Below are positions 28,378 through 37,652 of a stretch of 64,000 nucleotides of DNA, one piece after another. The notes beneath the pieces are model-generated. The model had not been told where the DNA came from and did no database searches. It saw nothing but the letters and a program-made list of their open reading frames with translations. A program made the position numbers and the translations under genes. Position 1 is the first letter of the stretch, and each line of letters begins with the position of its first letter. Origin of the DNA: Halocynthiibacter sp. SDUM655004 (lineage in GTDB: Bacteria; Pseudomonadota; Alphaproteobacteria; Rhodobacterales; Rhodobacteraceae); contig NZ_JAPDUG010000002.1 in the NCBI RefSeq assembly GCF_026015885.1, forward strand, positions 930,001 through 994,000, written 5' to 3'.

Positions 28378-29247
28378 ATGCGATATAAGAGCTTTCGGGA
28401 TTTTTTACAGGCAGACAAGGCCGCTCTCTCTAACGGACCGATTGCAATAATCCTCGTTGAAGACCTAATCGAAGTTGCTTCAACCATCGAGCATCACCTC
28501 AATTTGGGCTTTCGCACAGCGCTGGTGTTTGCACCAGACGCACTTGAGCTTTCAGACGAGTTGGAAAGCAAAATTCACCGAATCTCTGCTGCAATAACCA
28601 CACCGCAAACCGCCGCAGACATTGTAAATTCCGTGATCTCAGCCGCAAACGGCACATGGCTCTATTATTGCTTTAATGCCGAATACCTGTTCTTTCCTTT
28701 CTGCGAAAGCCGAACCATAGGCGAGATGCTGGCGTGGCATAGCGAAGAGCGGAGGGATTCGGTTCTTACCTATGTCGTGGACTTATACGCGGCAGATCTA
28801 TCACAGCATCCCGACGCTGTTTCGAAAGAAGACGCGCATCTAGATAAATCGGGCTATTACGCGCTTGCCCGCAAAGATTCTTTAAATCGCGATCACCCAA
28901 AAGACCGACAGTTGGATTTCTTTGGCGGGCTGCGGTGGCGGTTTGAAGAACATATCCCGCAGAAGCGCCGCAGAATCGATCGCATTTCGATTTTTCGCGC
29001 GAAACCCGGTTTGCTTTTGAACGAAGATCACACTTTTAACGACGAGGAATACAATACCTATTCCTGCGCATGGCATCACAACATCACAGCAGCCGTATGT
29101 AGCTTTAAGACGGCCAAGGCGCTCAAGCTCAACCCCGGTTCAACGTTCGATATCGATACATTCAAATGGCACAACTCGGTGCCGTTCACGTGGGAGAGCC
29201 AACAATTGCTTGATTTGGGCCTCATGGAACCAGGGCAGTGGTTCTAA
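28378..29247 (+). CDS. Uncharacterised protein, possibly glycosyltransferase-related
   Basis: A soluble protein of about 289 residues. ATG at 28378 (MRYKSFRDFLQ) is preceded by AGGCGG. The N-terminal 100 residues look like an alternating alpha/beta fold (GPIAIILVEDLIEV, GFRTALVFAPD), and the middle has acidic and tryptophan-rich segments (SAANGTWLYYCFNAEYLFFP) that resemble family-2-like glycosyltransferases handling a nucleotide sugar. No DXD motif can be assigned with certainty. It lies convergent with irr and divergent from miaB. I would not assign a function; glycosyltransferase is a guess. Confidence 0.65.
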   Translation: MRYKSFRDFLQADKAALSNGPIAIILVEDLIEVASTIEHHLNLGFRTALVFAPDALELSDELESKIHRISAAITTPQTAADIVNSVISAANGTWLYYCFNAEYLFFPFCESRTIGEMLAWHSEERRDSVLTYVVDLYAADLSQHPDAVSKEDAHLDKSGYYALARKDSLNRDHPKDRQLDFFGGLRWRFEEHIPQKRRRIDRISIFRAKPGLLLNEDHTFNDEEYNTYSCAWHHNITAAVCSFKTAKALKLNPGSTFDIDTFKWHNSVPFTWESQQLLDLGLMEPGQWF

Positions 29248-29253
29248 ACCAAT

Positions 29254-29679
29254 CTAGTCCTTAGCGGTGCTCCGCAAACGGATCACCACATCAACCTTGG
29301 AAATTTCCGCACCATTTGGCGCTTTAGGAATTTTGGCAAGCACAAGCTCCTCATTTGGCGCATCCGTAAGGCGCGAGTCGTCTTCCCAATAGAAATGCGG
29401 GTGATCGCTCATGTTGGTGTCGAAATAGCACTTGGAACCATCAACGATGATTTCGCGCAACAGGCCCGCGGCACAGAATGCCTTGAGCGTGTTGTAGACC
29501 GTTGCAAGCGAAACCTGCTCGCCCGCATCGCGGCTTGCTTCGTAAAGGCTTTCAGCAGTTACGTGTTTGTCTTGCCCGTCACCGACAAGAAGCTCAGCGA
29601 GCGCCAAACGCTGCCGTGTTGGCCGCAATCCTGCGCCAGCAAGCCAGTTCGATCCAATTTCATTCGCGCTTAGTGCCAT
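29254..29679 (-). CDS. irr: Fur-family iron-response regulator Irr
   Basis: A Fur-superfamily regulator of 141 residues, beginning MALSANEIGSNWLAG. The DNA-binding helix lies around LRPTRQRLALAELLVGDG and EQVSLATVYNTLKAF; the metal/haem region is SDHPHFYWEDDSRL, where Fur proper has a longer histidine run and a cysteine pair. The lack of C-terminal CXXC pairs fits Irr, the haem-responsive iron regulator of alphaproteobacteria. Start at 29679, divergent from fabA. The same divergent irr-fabABI arrangement is common in the order. Confidence 0.88.
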   Translation of the reverse strand: MALSANEIGSNWLAGAGLRPTRQRLALAELLVGDGQDKHVTAESLYEASRDAGEQVSLATVYNTLKAFCAAGLLREIIVDGSKCYFDTNMSDHPHFYWEDDSRLTDAPNEELVLAKIPKAPNGAEISKVDVVIRLRSTAKD

Positions 29680-29859
29680 TTGGGTACCAGTCTGTTGTCT
29701 GCTGCGAATATAGCTTGGGGCAGTAGAGGTTTTCAAACAAGTTTTTAATGAAACCCATTTGCAACTGGCGTCTGAACGCTGCCCAACCCTTGCCAGCCTA
29801 TCAACACGGGTGATAGAGGATGGGCAACAACGAAACCGATGATAAGGGGGCCCGTCAGT

Positions 29860-30369
29860 ATGGCCGATTTTCCTAGCAGCTTCGACAAAGACGGGCTGAT
29901 CAAATGCGCGAAAGGTGAACTGTTTGGCCCGGGTAACGCCCAATTGCCAATGCCACCCATGCTTATGATGGACCGCATCACCGAGATTTCCGCTGACGGT
30001 GGCGAGTTCGGTAAAGGCCATGTTGTAGCTGAATTTGATATCAATCCTGACCTCTGGTTCTTTGAATGCCACTTCCCCGGCAATCCGGTAATGCCCGGCT
30101 GCCTTGGTCTTGATGGCTTGTGGCAGCTAACCGGGTTCAACCTCGGGTGGCGCGGCATGCAAGGGCAAGGGTTCGCGCTTGGCGTTGGTGAAGTAAAACT
30201 CAAAGGTATGGTTACACCTGAGAGAAAAATGATTAAATACTACGTCGATTTCACGAAAGTGATTGATCGCCGCCTCAAGATGGGTGTCGCCAATGGCCGC
30301 GTTGAAGCGGACGGCGAAGAGATTTATCTTGTGGAAAATATGAAGGTTGGTCTGGCTGCTGCCGACTAA
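29860..30369 (+). CDS. fabA: 3-hydroxydecanoyl-ACP dehydratase/isomerase FabA
   Basis: Introduces the cis double bond in unsaturated fatty acid synthesis. The protein of 169 residues has its active-site histidine at H71 in [12 protein letters not shown] and aspartate D85 in [10 protein letters not shown], both exact family motifs. ATG at 29860 ([10 protein letters not shown]) is preceded by AAGGGGG; the in-frame ATG at 29839 overlaps that site and is unlikely. First gene of fabA-fabB-fabI. Confidence 0.96.
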   Translation: MADFPSSFDKDGLIKCAKGELFGPGNAQLPMPPMLMMDRITEISADGGEFGKGHVVAEFDINPDLWFFECHFPGNPVMPGCLGLDGLWQLTGFNLGWRGMQGQGFALGVGEVKLKGMVTPERKMIKYYVDFTKVIDRRLKMGVANGRVEADGEEIYLVENMKVGLAAAD

Positions 30370-30395
30370 TCACAGAGGAAAAAGAAGGACAGCCC

Positions 30396-31622
30396 ATGCG
30401 CAGAGTCGTCATCACAGGGATGGGCGTTGTTTCGTCTATCGGGAACAATGTCGAAGAAGTGACCAAAAGCCTGATCGAGAGCAAGTCAGGCATCGTTGCC
30501 GCTCCCGATTACAAAGAGCACGGATTCCGCAGCCAGATTCACGGCATGCCTCAAATCGATGTCAAAGAACACATCGACAAGCGTGATTTGCGATTCATGG
30601 GGATGGGCGCGGCCTATAACTTCATTGCAATGGAACAGGCCATCAAGGACTCTGGCCTCGAACCACATGAAGTTTCAAACGAGCGCACAGGCTTGGTGAT
30701 GGGATCCGGCGGCCCGTCGACGATGAACTTCTTTCAAGCGCATAACATCGTGAAAGAAAAAGGGTCGCCAAAGCGGATGGGGCCATTCATGGTAACCCGC
30801 TGCATGAGTTCGACCAACTCTGCCTGCCTTGCGACTCCGTTCAAGATTAAAGGCGTGAACTATTCGATCACCTCAGCTTGTACGACCTCACTGCACTGTA
30901 TCGGTAACGGTGTGGAGCAAATCCAGTTCGGCAAGCAAGACATTGTGTTCGCTGGCGGCGGTGAAGAGCTTGACTGGACACTGTCTTGTCTGTTCGACGC
31001 AATGGGCGCGATGAGCAGCAAATATAACGACACCCCCGAAACCGCATCCCGCGCGTTCGACGCAACACGCGACGGTTTTGTAATTTCCGGCGGCGGCGGT
31101 GTGTTGGTTCTCGAAGAGCTAGAGCATGCCTTGGCACGTGGCGCGAAAATCTATGCCGAAGTTACTGGCTACGGCGCAACATCTGATGGCCACGATATGG
31201 TTGCCCCGTCGGGCGAAGGTGCAGAGCGCTCTATGAAGCTTGCAATCTCGACCATTGGCGACCGCAAAGTCGGTTACATCAACGCGCACGGCACCTCGAC
31301 GCCGGCGGGCGATGTGACGGAAGTTAAAGCCGTTCGCAATGTCTTTGGCGAAGGCAACACGCCTCCGATCACCTCAACCAAATCGCTCACAGGCCACTGC
31401 CTCGGCGGCGCAGGTGTTCACGAGGCGATCTACTCGCTGATCATGCTCAACGGCGATTTTATCCCGCCATCGGCGAACATCACCGAGCTTGACCCAGAGA
31501 TCAACGAAGGTGAGATCAATCAGACCTTCGTGAAAGATGCTGGTCTCGATACTGTTATTTCAAACAGCTTCGGCTTTGGTGGCACGAACGGCACCATCGC
31601 CATGAGCAAATATCACGGATAA
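30396..31622 (+). CDS. fabB: Beta-ketoacyl-ACP synthase I
   Basis: Elongates acyl chains and is needed for unsaturated fatty acids with FabA. Among 408 residues the active-site cysteine is C162 in [13 protein letters not shown]; the histidines are in [11 protein letters not shown] and TGHCLGGAG. The FabB identity rests on the fabA neighbour 26 bases upstream. The start [13 protein letters not shown] is preceded by AGAGGAAAAAGAAGG. Confidence 0.95.
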   Translation: MRRVVITGMGVVSSIGNNVEEVTKSLIESKSGIVAAPDYKEHGFRSQIHGMPQIDVKEHIDKRDLRFMGMGAAYNFIAMEQAIKDSGLEPHEVSNERTGLVMGSGGPSTMNFFQAHNIVKEKGSPKRMGPFMVTRCMSSTNSACLATPFKIKGVNYSITSACTTSLHCIGNGVEQIQFGKQDIVFAGGGEELDWTLSCLFDAMGAMSSKYNDTPETASRAFDATRDGFVISGGGGVLVLEELEHALARGAKIYAEVTGYGATSDGHDMVAPSGEGAERSMKLAISTIGDRKVGYINAHGTSTPAGDVTEVKAVRNVFGEGNTPPITSTKSLTGHCLGGAGVHEAIYSLIMLNGDFIPPSANITELDPEINEGEINQTFVKDAGLDTVISNSFGFGGTNGTIAMSKYHG

Positions 31623-31631
31623 GGCATTGCC

Positions 31632-32420
31632 ATGGCAGATTTGATGAAGGGGAAGCGCGGGTTGGTCATGGGGGTAGCCAACGAGCGTTCGATCGCTTGG
31701 GGCATCGCCAAGGCCATGGCCGCGGAAGGCGCAGAGCTTGCGTTTACCTATCAAGGTGAGGCGTTTGGAAAGCGGGTTGAACCGCTGGCCGCGAGCCTCG
31801 GCAGCGATTTCTTGGTCGACGTCGATGTAACGGATGACGCGTCTCTTGATGCAGCATTCGCCAAGCTTGAGGAAGTTTGGGGAAAGGTCGATTTCGTCGT
31901 CCACGCAATCGCCTACTCTGACAAAAACGAGCTTACTGGCCGCTTCGTCAATACGTCGCGCGAGAATTTCAAAAACTCGCTCGACATCAGCTGCTACTCA
32001 CTTATCGAAGTGGCACGCCGCGCGGTTCCGCTGATGGCAGATGGCGGTACGATCCTGACCCTCACGTATCAAGGCTCTAACCGCGTTACGCCGTTCTATA
32101 ACGTTATGGGTGTAGCCAAAGCTGCTCTTGAGGCAACAGTACGCTACCTCGCGAATGATCTCGGGCCAGACGGTATCCGCGTCAATGCGGTATCTCCAGG
32201 TCCGATGAAAACACTCGCTGGAGCAGCCATCGGCGGTGCACGCAAAACGTTCCGCCAAACCGAAGCAAACGCTCCGCTTCGCTCAAACGCGACGCTGGAA
32301 GCGGTTGGCGGTACGGCTGTATATCTTGCCTCTGATGCAGGAGCTTGCACCACAGGCGAGATTATCCGCGTGGACGGCGGCTATCATGTTCTTGGCATGC
32401 CTCAGCCGGAAAACCTCTGA
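31632..32420 (+). CDS. fabI: Enoyl-ACP reductase FabI
   Basis: NADH-dependent last step of each elongation cycle. Short-chain reductase of 262 residues with nucleotide motif VMGVANERSIAWG and the catalytic tyrosine and lysine in YNVMGVAKAAL (Y-x6-K spacing). Starts nine bases after fabB and closes the operon before a strong terminator. It belongs to the triclosan-target FabI class; no second enoyl reductase is seen here. Confidence 0.95.
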   Translation: MADLMKGKRGLVMGVANERSIAWGIAKAMAAEGAELAFTYQGEAFGKRVEPLAASLGSDFLVDVDVTDDASLDAAFAKLEEVWGKVDFVVHAIAYSDKNELTGRFVNTSRENFKNSLDISCYSLIEVARRAVPLMADGGTILTLTYQGSNRVTPFYNVMGVAKAALEATVRYLANDLGPDGIRVNAVSPGPMKTLAGAAIGGARKTFRQTEANAPLRSNATLEAVGGTAVYLASDAGACTTGEIIRVDGGYHVLGMPQPENL

Positions 32421-32444
32421 AGCATCTGTAAAAGCTAAGTACAC

Positions 32445-32470
32445 AAAGGGGCCTGCGTGGCCCCTTTTTC
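32445..32470 (+). terminator. Terminator of the fabABI operon
   Basis: AAAGGGGCC and GGCCCCTTT pair around TGCGT, followed by TT and C. It begins 24 bases after the fabI stop; the convergent VOC gene ends 20 bases further on. Confidence 0.85.
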
Positions 32471-32489
32471 ATGTCATTGGACAGTCGCG

Positions 32490-32879
32490 CTACCCATCAG
32501 TCGCAGGTGTCATGATCCCCAATGCTGCGCCTCCGGGATCTTTGACGATTGCAATTTTTCCAATCCCCGGAACATCAAAAGGCGCACGCAAAATTTCTCC
32601 GCCCTTATCCTCTGTGGTGTTGACGCCATCTTGCACGTCGTTGATCGCAATATAGGTAAACCAATGCGCCGGAACGTCTTTTAGATGCTCAAGCGGGGTC
32701 ATATCCATAATCCCACCGGCAGGCTTGCCATGCGCCATACCTACGTAATACGTCCCACCTTCGGGCATTTCCATTTCGTCGAAGGTCCAGCCACATACTT
32801 CGCCGTAGTAAGCCAACGCCCCTTTGACATCTCGGGTCATCAACTCGCTCCAATGCACAGTGCCATGAATATCAGTCAC
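32490..32879 (-). CDS. VOC (glyoxalase/dioxygenase fold) family protein
   Basis: A protein of about 129 residues made of two beta-alpha-beta repeats of the vicinal oxygen chelate fold: HGTVHWSELMTRDVKGALAY at the start of one, PAHWFTYIAINDVQDGV at the other, ending AIVKDPGGAALGIM. GTG at 32879 follows GGGGAGAACTAAA and gives the normal N-terminus VTDIHGTVHW; a longer frame starting at 32909 lacks a ribosome site. Substrate unknown; the family covers glyoxalases, dioxygenases and resistance proteins. Convergent with fabI, divergent from the dehalogenase-like gene. Confidence 0.82.
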   Translation of the reverse strand: MTDIHGTVHWSELMTRDVKGALAYYGEVCGWTFDEMEMPEGGTYYVGMAHGKPAGGIMDMTPLEHLKDVPAHWFTYIAINDVQDGVNTTEDKGGEILRAPFDVPGIGKIAIVKDPGGAALGIMTPATDG

Positions 32880-33004
32880 TTTAGTTCTCCCCGTTAACAA
32901 AAAATACAAATTACGAACAAAAGAAATGATACCACAGACCGCCCCTTCCCCCTATCACAATGCTGTGCCAAAGTCCGCTCAGACACTGAGCTTCGGAGAC
33001 CGAC

Positions 33005-33691
33005 ATGCCCATCACAACCTGTATTTTCGATGCCTATGGAACGCTTTTTGATGTGAACGCTGCCGCGCGAAGTGCGGCCTCCGAGCAAGGTCACGAGAGT
33101 TTTGCAGAGCATTGGCAAGACATAGCAACCAACTGGAGACAAAAGCAGCTTCAGTACACTTGGATCAGAGCCATAACCAATACCCACTGCGATTTTTGGC
33201 AAGTTACGAAGGACGCGCTTGATTGGGCCTTGGAAGCGAAAGACCTAACTGATCCGCACCTTCGTGAGCGCTTGCTACAGCTGTATTGGGAGCTTTCTTC
33301 CTATCCGGAAGTCCCAACAATGCTCGCTGAATTGAAAGCGAAAGATTTCAGTACGGCCATACTCTCGAACGGTTCGCCCGACATGCTGCAAGGCGCGGTT
33401 AATTCAGCTCAGCTTGGCGCATTACTTGATGACTGTCTGTCGGTTGAAACGGTCCAAACATTCAAACCTTTTGATGTTGTTTATGATCTAGTTGGGAAAC
33501 GATTTGATTGTCCGCCGAACGAGGTGTTGTTTGTTTCGTCAAACGGATGGGATATCGCTGGCGCTGCGCAATATGGCTTCCACACAGCATGGGTCAATCG
33601 CGCATCAGAGCCCGTAGATCGATTAGACGGCAAGCCCGAGCATGTATTGCCCGACCTATCCAAAATACCCCAACTGGCCACCGCCCTATGA
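33005..33691 (+). CDS. HAD superfamily, type II haloacid dehalogenase-like
   Basis: Hydrolase of 228 residues starting MPITTCIFDAYGTLFDV; D9 is the nucleophile in the dehalogenase motif DAYGTLFD. Motif II is ILSNGSPDML, a lysine follows in QTFKPFDVVYDL, and motif IV SSNGWDIAGAAQYGF closes the domain, which is the (S)-2-haloacid dehalogenase arrangement. Activity on haloacids cannot be taken for granted, because many such proteins are used on other substrates. Its TGA overlaps the next ATG (ATGA). First gene of a five-gene operon. Confidence 0.88.
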   Translation: MPITTCIFDAYGTLFDVNAAARSAASEQGHESFAEHWQDIATNWRQKQLQYTWIRAITNTHCDFWQVTKDALDWALEAKDLTDPHLRERLLQLYWELSSYPEVPTMLAELKAKDFSTAILSNGSPDMLQGAVNSAQLGALLDDCLSVETVQTFKPFDVVYDLVGKRFDCPPNEVLFVSSNGWDIAGAAQYGFHTAWVNRASEPVDRLDGKPEHVLPDLSKIPQLATAL

Positions 33692-34512
33692 CCAATTATT
33701 ACAAGAGTTCCGATAATCTAGACCTCGCCTATCTTGACGAGGGCGAAGGGCTTCCGCTGGTTATGCTCGCGGGCCTAACGCGCAACGCCCACGATTTTGA
33801 TCATGTCGTGCCGCATTTGCCAGGCGTCCGGATCATCCGCCCAGATTATCGAGGGCGTGGGCAATCGGCCTATGCCCCGCCCGAAACTTACACAATTCCA
33901 ACCGAAACCAATGATATTCTCCGTCTGCTCGATCACCTCGAAATCGACCGTGCCGCCGTCCTTGGGACATCCCGCGGGGGACTGATTGGTATGAGTATGG
34001 CCGCAATCGCAAAAGACAGATTGTTGGGGCTTTGCCTAAACGACATTGGTCCGGAAATTGATGCAAATGGGCTTGCTGCGATAGAGCAATATCTAGGACG
34101 CAGGCCAACTCAGAAATCATATGAAGACGCTGCAAAAGCGCGCGCTGCACTCCTCATCGATTTTCATAACGTGCCCTATTCACGATGGCTCGCCGAGGTA
34201 CGCGCGCATTATCGCGAAACAGAGAACGGATTAGAGTTAAGATACGATCCCAAGCTCAGAGACGCCTTCCTCGCCGCGAGCGACGCACCGATGCCAGACC
34301 TTTGGCCGTTGTTTGATGCGCTTGAAGGGCTTCCTCTTGCCCTTTTGCGCGGTGAAAACTCGAATATCCTCTCAAAAGAAACCGCCGAAAAGATGTATGC
34401 CAAGCGTCCGGACATGTCATATGCCGAAGTAACGGATCGCGGCCACGTCCCGTTTTTGGATGAGCCCGAAAGTTTGTCCGCGCTCCGAGTTTGGCTAAAG
34501 GAACTCCAATGA
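33688..34512 (+). CDS. Alpha/beta hydrolase
   Basis: A hydrolase of 274 residues. The start ATG at 33688 overlaps the preceding stop by four bases. The nucleophile elbow is LGTSRGGLIG with S95; the oxyanion strand is MLAGLTRNAHDF, and the catalytic histidine lies in DRGHVPFLDEPES near the C-terminus, where the lid domain of such esterases ends. Its own stop overlaps the ATG of the threonine-dehydratase-like gene. Substrate unknown; homologues are annotated as esterases or lactonases. Confidence 0.87.
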   Translation: MTNYYKSSDNLDLAYLDEGEGLPLVMLAGLTRNAHDFDHVVPHLPGVRIIRPDYRGRGQSAYAPPETYTIPTETNDILRLLDHLEIDRAAVLGTSRGGLIGMSMAAIAKDRLLGLCLNDIGPEIDANGLAAIEQYLGRRPTQKSYEDAAKARAALLIDFHNVPYSRWLAEVRAHYRETENGLELRYDPKLRDAFLAASDAPMPDLWPLFDALEGLPLALLRGENSNILSKETAEKMYAKRPDMSYAEVTDRGHVPFLDEPESLSALRVWLKELQ

Positions 34513-35480
34513 TTGAAGACGCCTACAAACGCCTCCAAGGTCACGCGCGGAAAACTCCCCTTCTTAGTTCCCCATTCCTCGACGAGATTTCTGGCCGTCG
34601 CGTTTTTGTAAAAGCAGAGTGCTTGCAACACACTGGCTCATTCAAATTCCGCGGAGCATGGAATGCTATTTCCACTCTAACTGAGGAGGAAAAAGCGCGT
34701 GAGGTATTAGCTCTATCAAGCGGAAACCATGCACAAGGAATAGCAGCGGCAGCAAAGGCCCACGGCGTAAAGGCGACTGTTCTCATGCCCTCTGATGCGC
34801 CAACGGTGAAAATCGAAAACACGCGTTTTCTGGGTGCAAATGTGGTGACATATGACCGTGCCACCCAAGATCGCGACGAGGTTGCCGCCAAGATGCTCGA
34901 GGAGAAGGGCTACACTTTGATCCATCCCTTCAACAATCCAAAAGTGATCGGTGGGCAAGGCACGGTTGGCCTTGAGATCGCAGAGCAAGCTGATGAGTTT
35001 GGCATCAATGACGCCGAGGTTCTGGTGCCCTGTGGCGGTGGCGGTTTGATGTCCGGTGTTGCGACAGCGCTTGAAGCACGCAAACCTAAATTCAAAGTGC
35101 GACCAGTGGAGCCAGAAGGGTTTGATGATGTGACGCGCTCGCTAGCCACTGGCAAACTTTTGGCGAACGAAAAAACGTCGGGGTCGATATGCGATGCAAT
35201 AATGACGCCGTGCGCAGGCGATCTGACCTTTCCGATCATACAAAAGCTCTGCGGCAGCGGCATCGTAGTAAGTGACGAAGACGCGCTTCGTGCAATGGCG
35301 CTGGCCTTCAAACGGCTTCGTATTGTTATAGAGCCCGGCGGCGCCGTGGCCCTTGCCGCTGCACTGTTTCACGCGAATAAGATCAACTCCGAGACCGTTA
35401 TCTGCGTCGCCTCTGGTGGAAACACAGACCCAGATGTTTTCCAGCGCGCGCTCGCCCTTGATCAATCATCATTGGGGTAA
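34509..35480 (+). CDS. Threonine/serine dehydratase-like PLP enzyme
   Basis: Fold-type II PLP enzyme of 323 residues. The PLP lysine is K46 in TGSFKFRGAWN; SSGNHAQGIAAAAK binds the substrate carboxylate and CGGGGLMSG holds the cofactor phosphate. Close to catabolic threonine dehydratase (threonine to 2-oxobutyrate plus ammonia), without the C-terminal ACT regulatory domain of biosynthetic IlvA. It could instead be a serine racemase or a hydroxyectoine-pathway EutB relative. ATG at 34509 overlaps the upstream stop (ATGA), so the gene is tightly coupled. Confidence 0.87.
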   Translation: MIEDAYKRLQGHARKTPLLSSPFLDEISGRRVFVKAECLQHTGSFKFRGAWNAISTLTEEEKAREVLALSSGNHAQGIAAAAKAHGVKATVLMPSDAPTVKIENTRFLGANVVTYDRATQDRDEVAAKMLEEKGYTLIHPFNNPKVIGGQGTVGLEIAEQADEFGINDAEVLVPCGGGGLMSGVATALEARKPKFKVRPVEPEGFDDVTRSLATGKLLANEKTSGSICDAIMTPCAGDLTFPIIQKLCGSGIVVSDEDALRAMALAFKRLRIVIEPGGAVALAAALFHANKINSETVICVASGGNTDPDVFQRALALDQSSLG

Positions 35481-35483
35481 ACA

Positions 35484-36308
35484 GTGCCGATATTCGATCA
35501 TCAGGGCCTTGAGGTTCATTGGCAGGAGGACGGTTCGCCAACCGGTGAACCGATAGTATTTGCGCACCCTTTAGGCACCAATCTGCGGGTTTGGGACGCC
35601 GTTTTCGCCGCCTGCCCCGAACTCAGCGCCTATCGTCTGATCCGCTATGACATCCGAGGGCACGGAAAAAGCTCCACTCCACCACCGCCCTACACGATGG
35701 GGTCACTAATCGGCGAGGCCGAGGCCCTTATCGAGCACCTTGGAATAATAGATTGTGTATTTGTAGGCGCGCATCTTGGTGGGCAAATTGCACAAGGGCT
35801 TGCTGTAAAACGCCTCGACCAGATCCGTGCTCTGGTTCTGGTCAACACAGCTGCCAAGATCGGCATTAAAACCAAGTGGGATGTTCAACTTGAGGCGCTC
35901 CAGAAAAACGGAATGCCAGCAGCAGAGAGTGCTACGAAAGGTTGGTTTAGCCGCGCCAATCAAAACTCGCCTGAAGCGGAGCATTGGCGTACGGTATTGC
36001 TCCAGAACGCGCTCGACGGATACATCGGCTGCTGCCATGCCATGAGTGGAACAGATTTCTTCACACCTGTATCTGGGCTTCGGCTTTCTACGCTTGGGCT
36101 ATCGGCCTACAACGACACGCTCATTCCGCCCGATCTTATGCGCGATACTGTCGAACTCATTCACGGTGCGGATTTTCAGATCATGCCACGTGCGGCCCAT
36201 CTGTCCATGATTGAACAACCCGTGGATTTTGGGGAACGACTTGCTGACTTTCTTAAAAAGATAGGGCACGGTAGCTGCTCCTGCGACGATGGTTGCTCGG
36301 GCCACTAA
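35484..36308 (+). CDS. PcaD-like alpha/beta hydrolase with His in place of the nucleophile Ser
   Basis: A protein of 274 residues resembling 3-oxoadipate enol-lactonase (PcaD): FAHPLGTNLRVWD, RYDIRGHGKSSTPPPPY and YIGCCHAMSGTDF match that family, and the expected Asp region (AYNDTLIPPD) and His (RAAHLSMIEQP) are there. But the nucleophile elbow reads VGAHLGGQ, so the serine of G-x-S-x-G is H97; the codon is CAT. The C-terminal tail is unusually cysteine-rich (GSCSCDDGCSGH). GTG start at 35484, four bases after the upstream stop. Possibly inactive, or altered chemistry. Confidence 0.85.
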   Translation: MPIFDHQGLEVHWQEDGSPTGEPIVFAHPLGTNLRVWDAVFAACPELSAYRLIRYDIRGHGKSSTPPPPYTMGSLIGEAEALIEHLGIIDCVFVGAHLGGQIAQGLAVKRLDQIRALVLVNTAAKIGIKTKWDVQLEALQKNGMPAAESATKGWFSRANQNSPEAEHWRTVLLQNALDGYIGCCHAMSGTDFFTPVSGLRLSTLGLSAYNDTLIPPDLMRDTVELIHGADFQIMPRAAHLSMIEQPVDFGERLADFLKKIGHGSCSCDDGCSGH

Positions 36309-36338
36309 AAACAACACATTTCAGAAAGTACGCTCACA

Positions 36339-37556
36339 GTGAAATCCAGATTGCCGATCTTTTTTATTCTGGTCACGCTTGTGATCGACGCGATCGGATT
36401 TGGGTTGATCATGCCAATGATGCCCGCGTTAATCCGCGACGTAAGTGGCGCCGATCTTGCCCATGCTGCGATTTGGGGCGGCGTGCTGGCCACGGTATTT
36501 GGCCTTATGCAATTCTTGTTCTCCCCGCTTTTAGGGAACCTCTCTGACAGGTTCGGGCGCAAAGTTGTGTTGCTCACTTCGCTGGCGATCCTTGCTGTCG
36601 ATTACCTCATTATGGCGGTCGCGGGCAGCATCTGGCTCTTGTTTCTTGGTCGGATAATCGGAGGGATCACATCGGCCACGCATTCCACAGCCAATGCCTA
36701 TGTCGCGGACATTTCCGCGCCGGAAGACAAGGCCGCAAACTTCGGCATGGTGGGCGCAGCATTCGGGTTTGGGTTTGTGTTTGGCCCATCTCTGGGTGGT
36801 TTGCTCTCAACCTTTGGCCCTCGCGTGCCGTTCTACGTTGCCGCCGCGCTTGCAGGGGCTAACTTTTTCTTTGGCCTGTTTGTATTGCCAGAAACGGTTA
36901 CAGATAAAATCCGCCGCCCTTTCGAATGGCGTCGCGCAAACCCTCTGGGCGCCTTCAAAGCCATCGGGAAGTTACCAGGCTTGCAAGGCCTCATGGTTGT
37001 GTTTTTGATCTATGAAATTTCCTTCTTCGTTTACCCTTCCATCTGGGCGTATTTCACCCTTGAGAAGTTCGCATGGGATGAGCGCATGGTCGGCCTTTCT
37101 CTGACAGTCTTCGGCCTGTCTATGGCGTTCATGCAGGGCGTAGCGATCCGCCCCATTCTTAGGAAACTCGGCGAAGCGAAAACGACAATGCTAGGCATGG
37201 GGCTCAATGTTTTGTCGTTCTTTCTTCTCGCAATAGCGCCAAGCGGGTGGATGATAATCGCCCTGACGCCACTCTCCTCGCTCGGCATTATCGCAAGCCC
37301 TGCAATCATGGGGATCATGAGCCGCGCCGCCTCAGACGATCAACAAGGCGAGCTCCAAGGTCTGACCACCTCACTCGCTGCACTTGGTATGCTCATGTCA
37401 CCGATTGTCATGACACAGACATTTTTCTTTTTCAGTCACGAAGGTGCCTCGCCATACTTTCCCGGCGCACCCTTTCTTTTCGCGGCCGTTCTGATGGCCG
37501 CAGCGATGATTTTGTTCGCCGCGACACAGCCAAAAACCAGCGTCGCCGCAGAATAG
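36339..37556 (+). CDS. MFS efflux transporter, TetA-like
   Basis: A membrane protein of 405 residues with twelve predicted spans. Loop 2-3 carries GNLSDRFGRKVVL, the proton-coupled antiporter signature of the drug:H+ subfamily, and the N-terminal half has GPSLGGLLSTFGPRVPF (motif C), both typical of TCR/Tet-type exporters. GTG start at 36339 (MKSRLPIFFIL). Last gene of the five-gene operon; it may export the product or substrate of the enzymes upstream rather than tetracycline. No resistance claim is made. Confidence 0.85.
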   Translation: MKSRLPIFFILVTLVIDAIGFGLIMPMMPALIRDVSGADLAHAAIWGGVLATVFGLMQFLFSPLLGNLSDRFGRKVVLLTSLAILAVDYLIMAVAGSIWLLFLGRIIGGITSATHSTANAYVADISAPEDKAANFGMVGAAFGFGFVFGPSLGGLLSTFGPRVPFYVAAALAGANFFFGLFVLPETVTDKIRRPFEWRRANPLGAFKAIGKLPGLQGLMVVFLIYEISFFVYPSIWAYFTLEKFAWDERMVGLSLTVFGLSMAFMQGVAIRPILRKLGEAKTTMLGMGLNVLSFFLLAIAPSGWMIIALTPLSSLGIIASPAIMGIMSRAASDDQQGELQGLTTSLAALGMLMSPIVMTQTFFFFSHEGASPYFPGAPFLFAAVLMAAAMILFAATQPKTSVAAE

Positions 37557-37652
37557 CCAACGGTTCTGCCAGCGGTTTTATTTCATGAACGCCGAAAATT
37601 CGCCTAAAAGGGTTAATAGAAACTCATTAGTTTATCTTTTTAGCAGGCTGTG

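Noticed and set aside
32977-32991. Hairpin GCTCAG-ACA-CTGAGC before the dehalogenase-like gene
   Set aside because: Only six base pairs and close to the ribosome site; too small to call a regulatory element.
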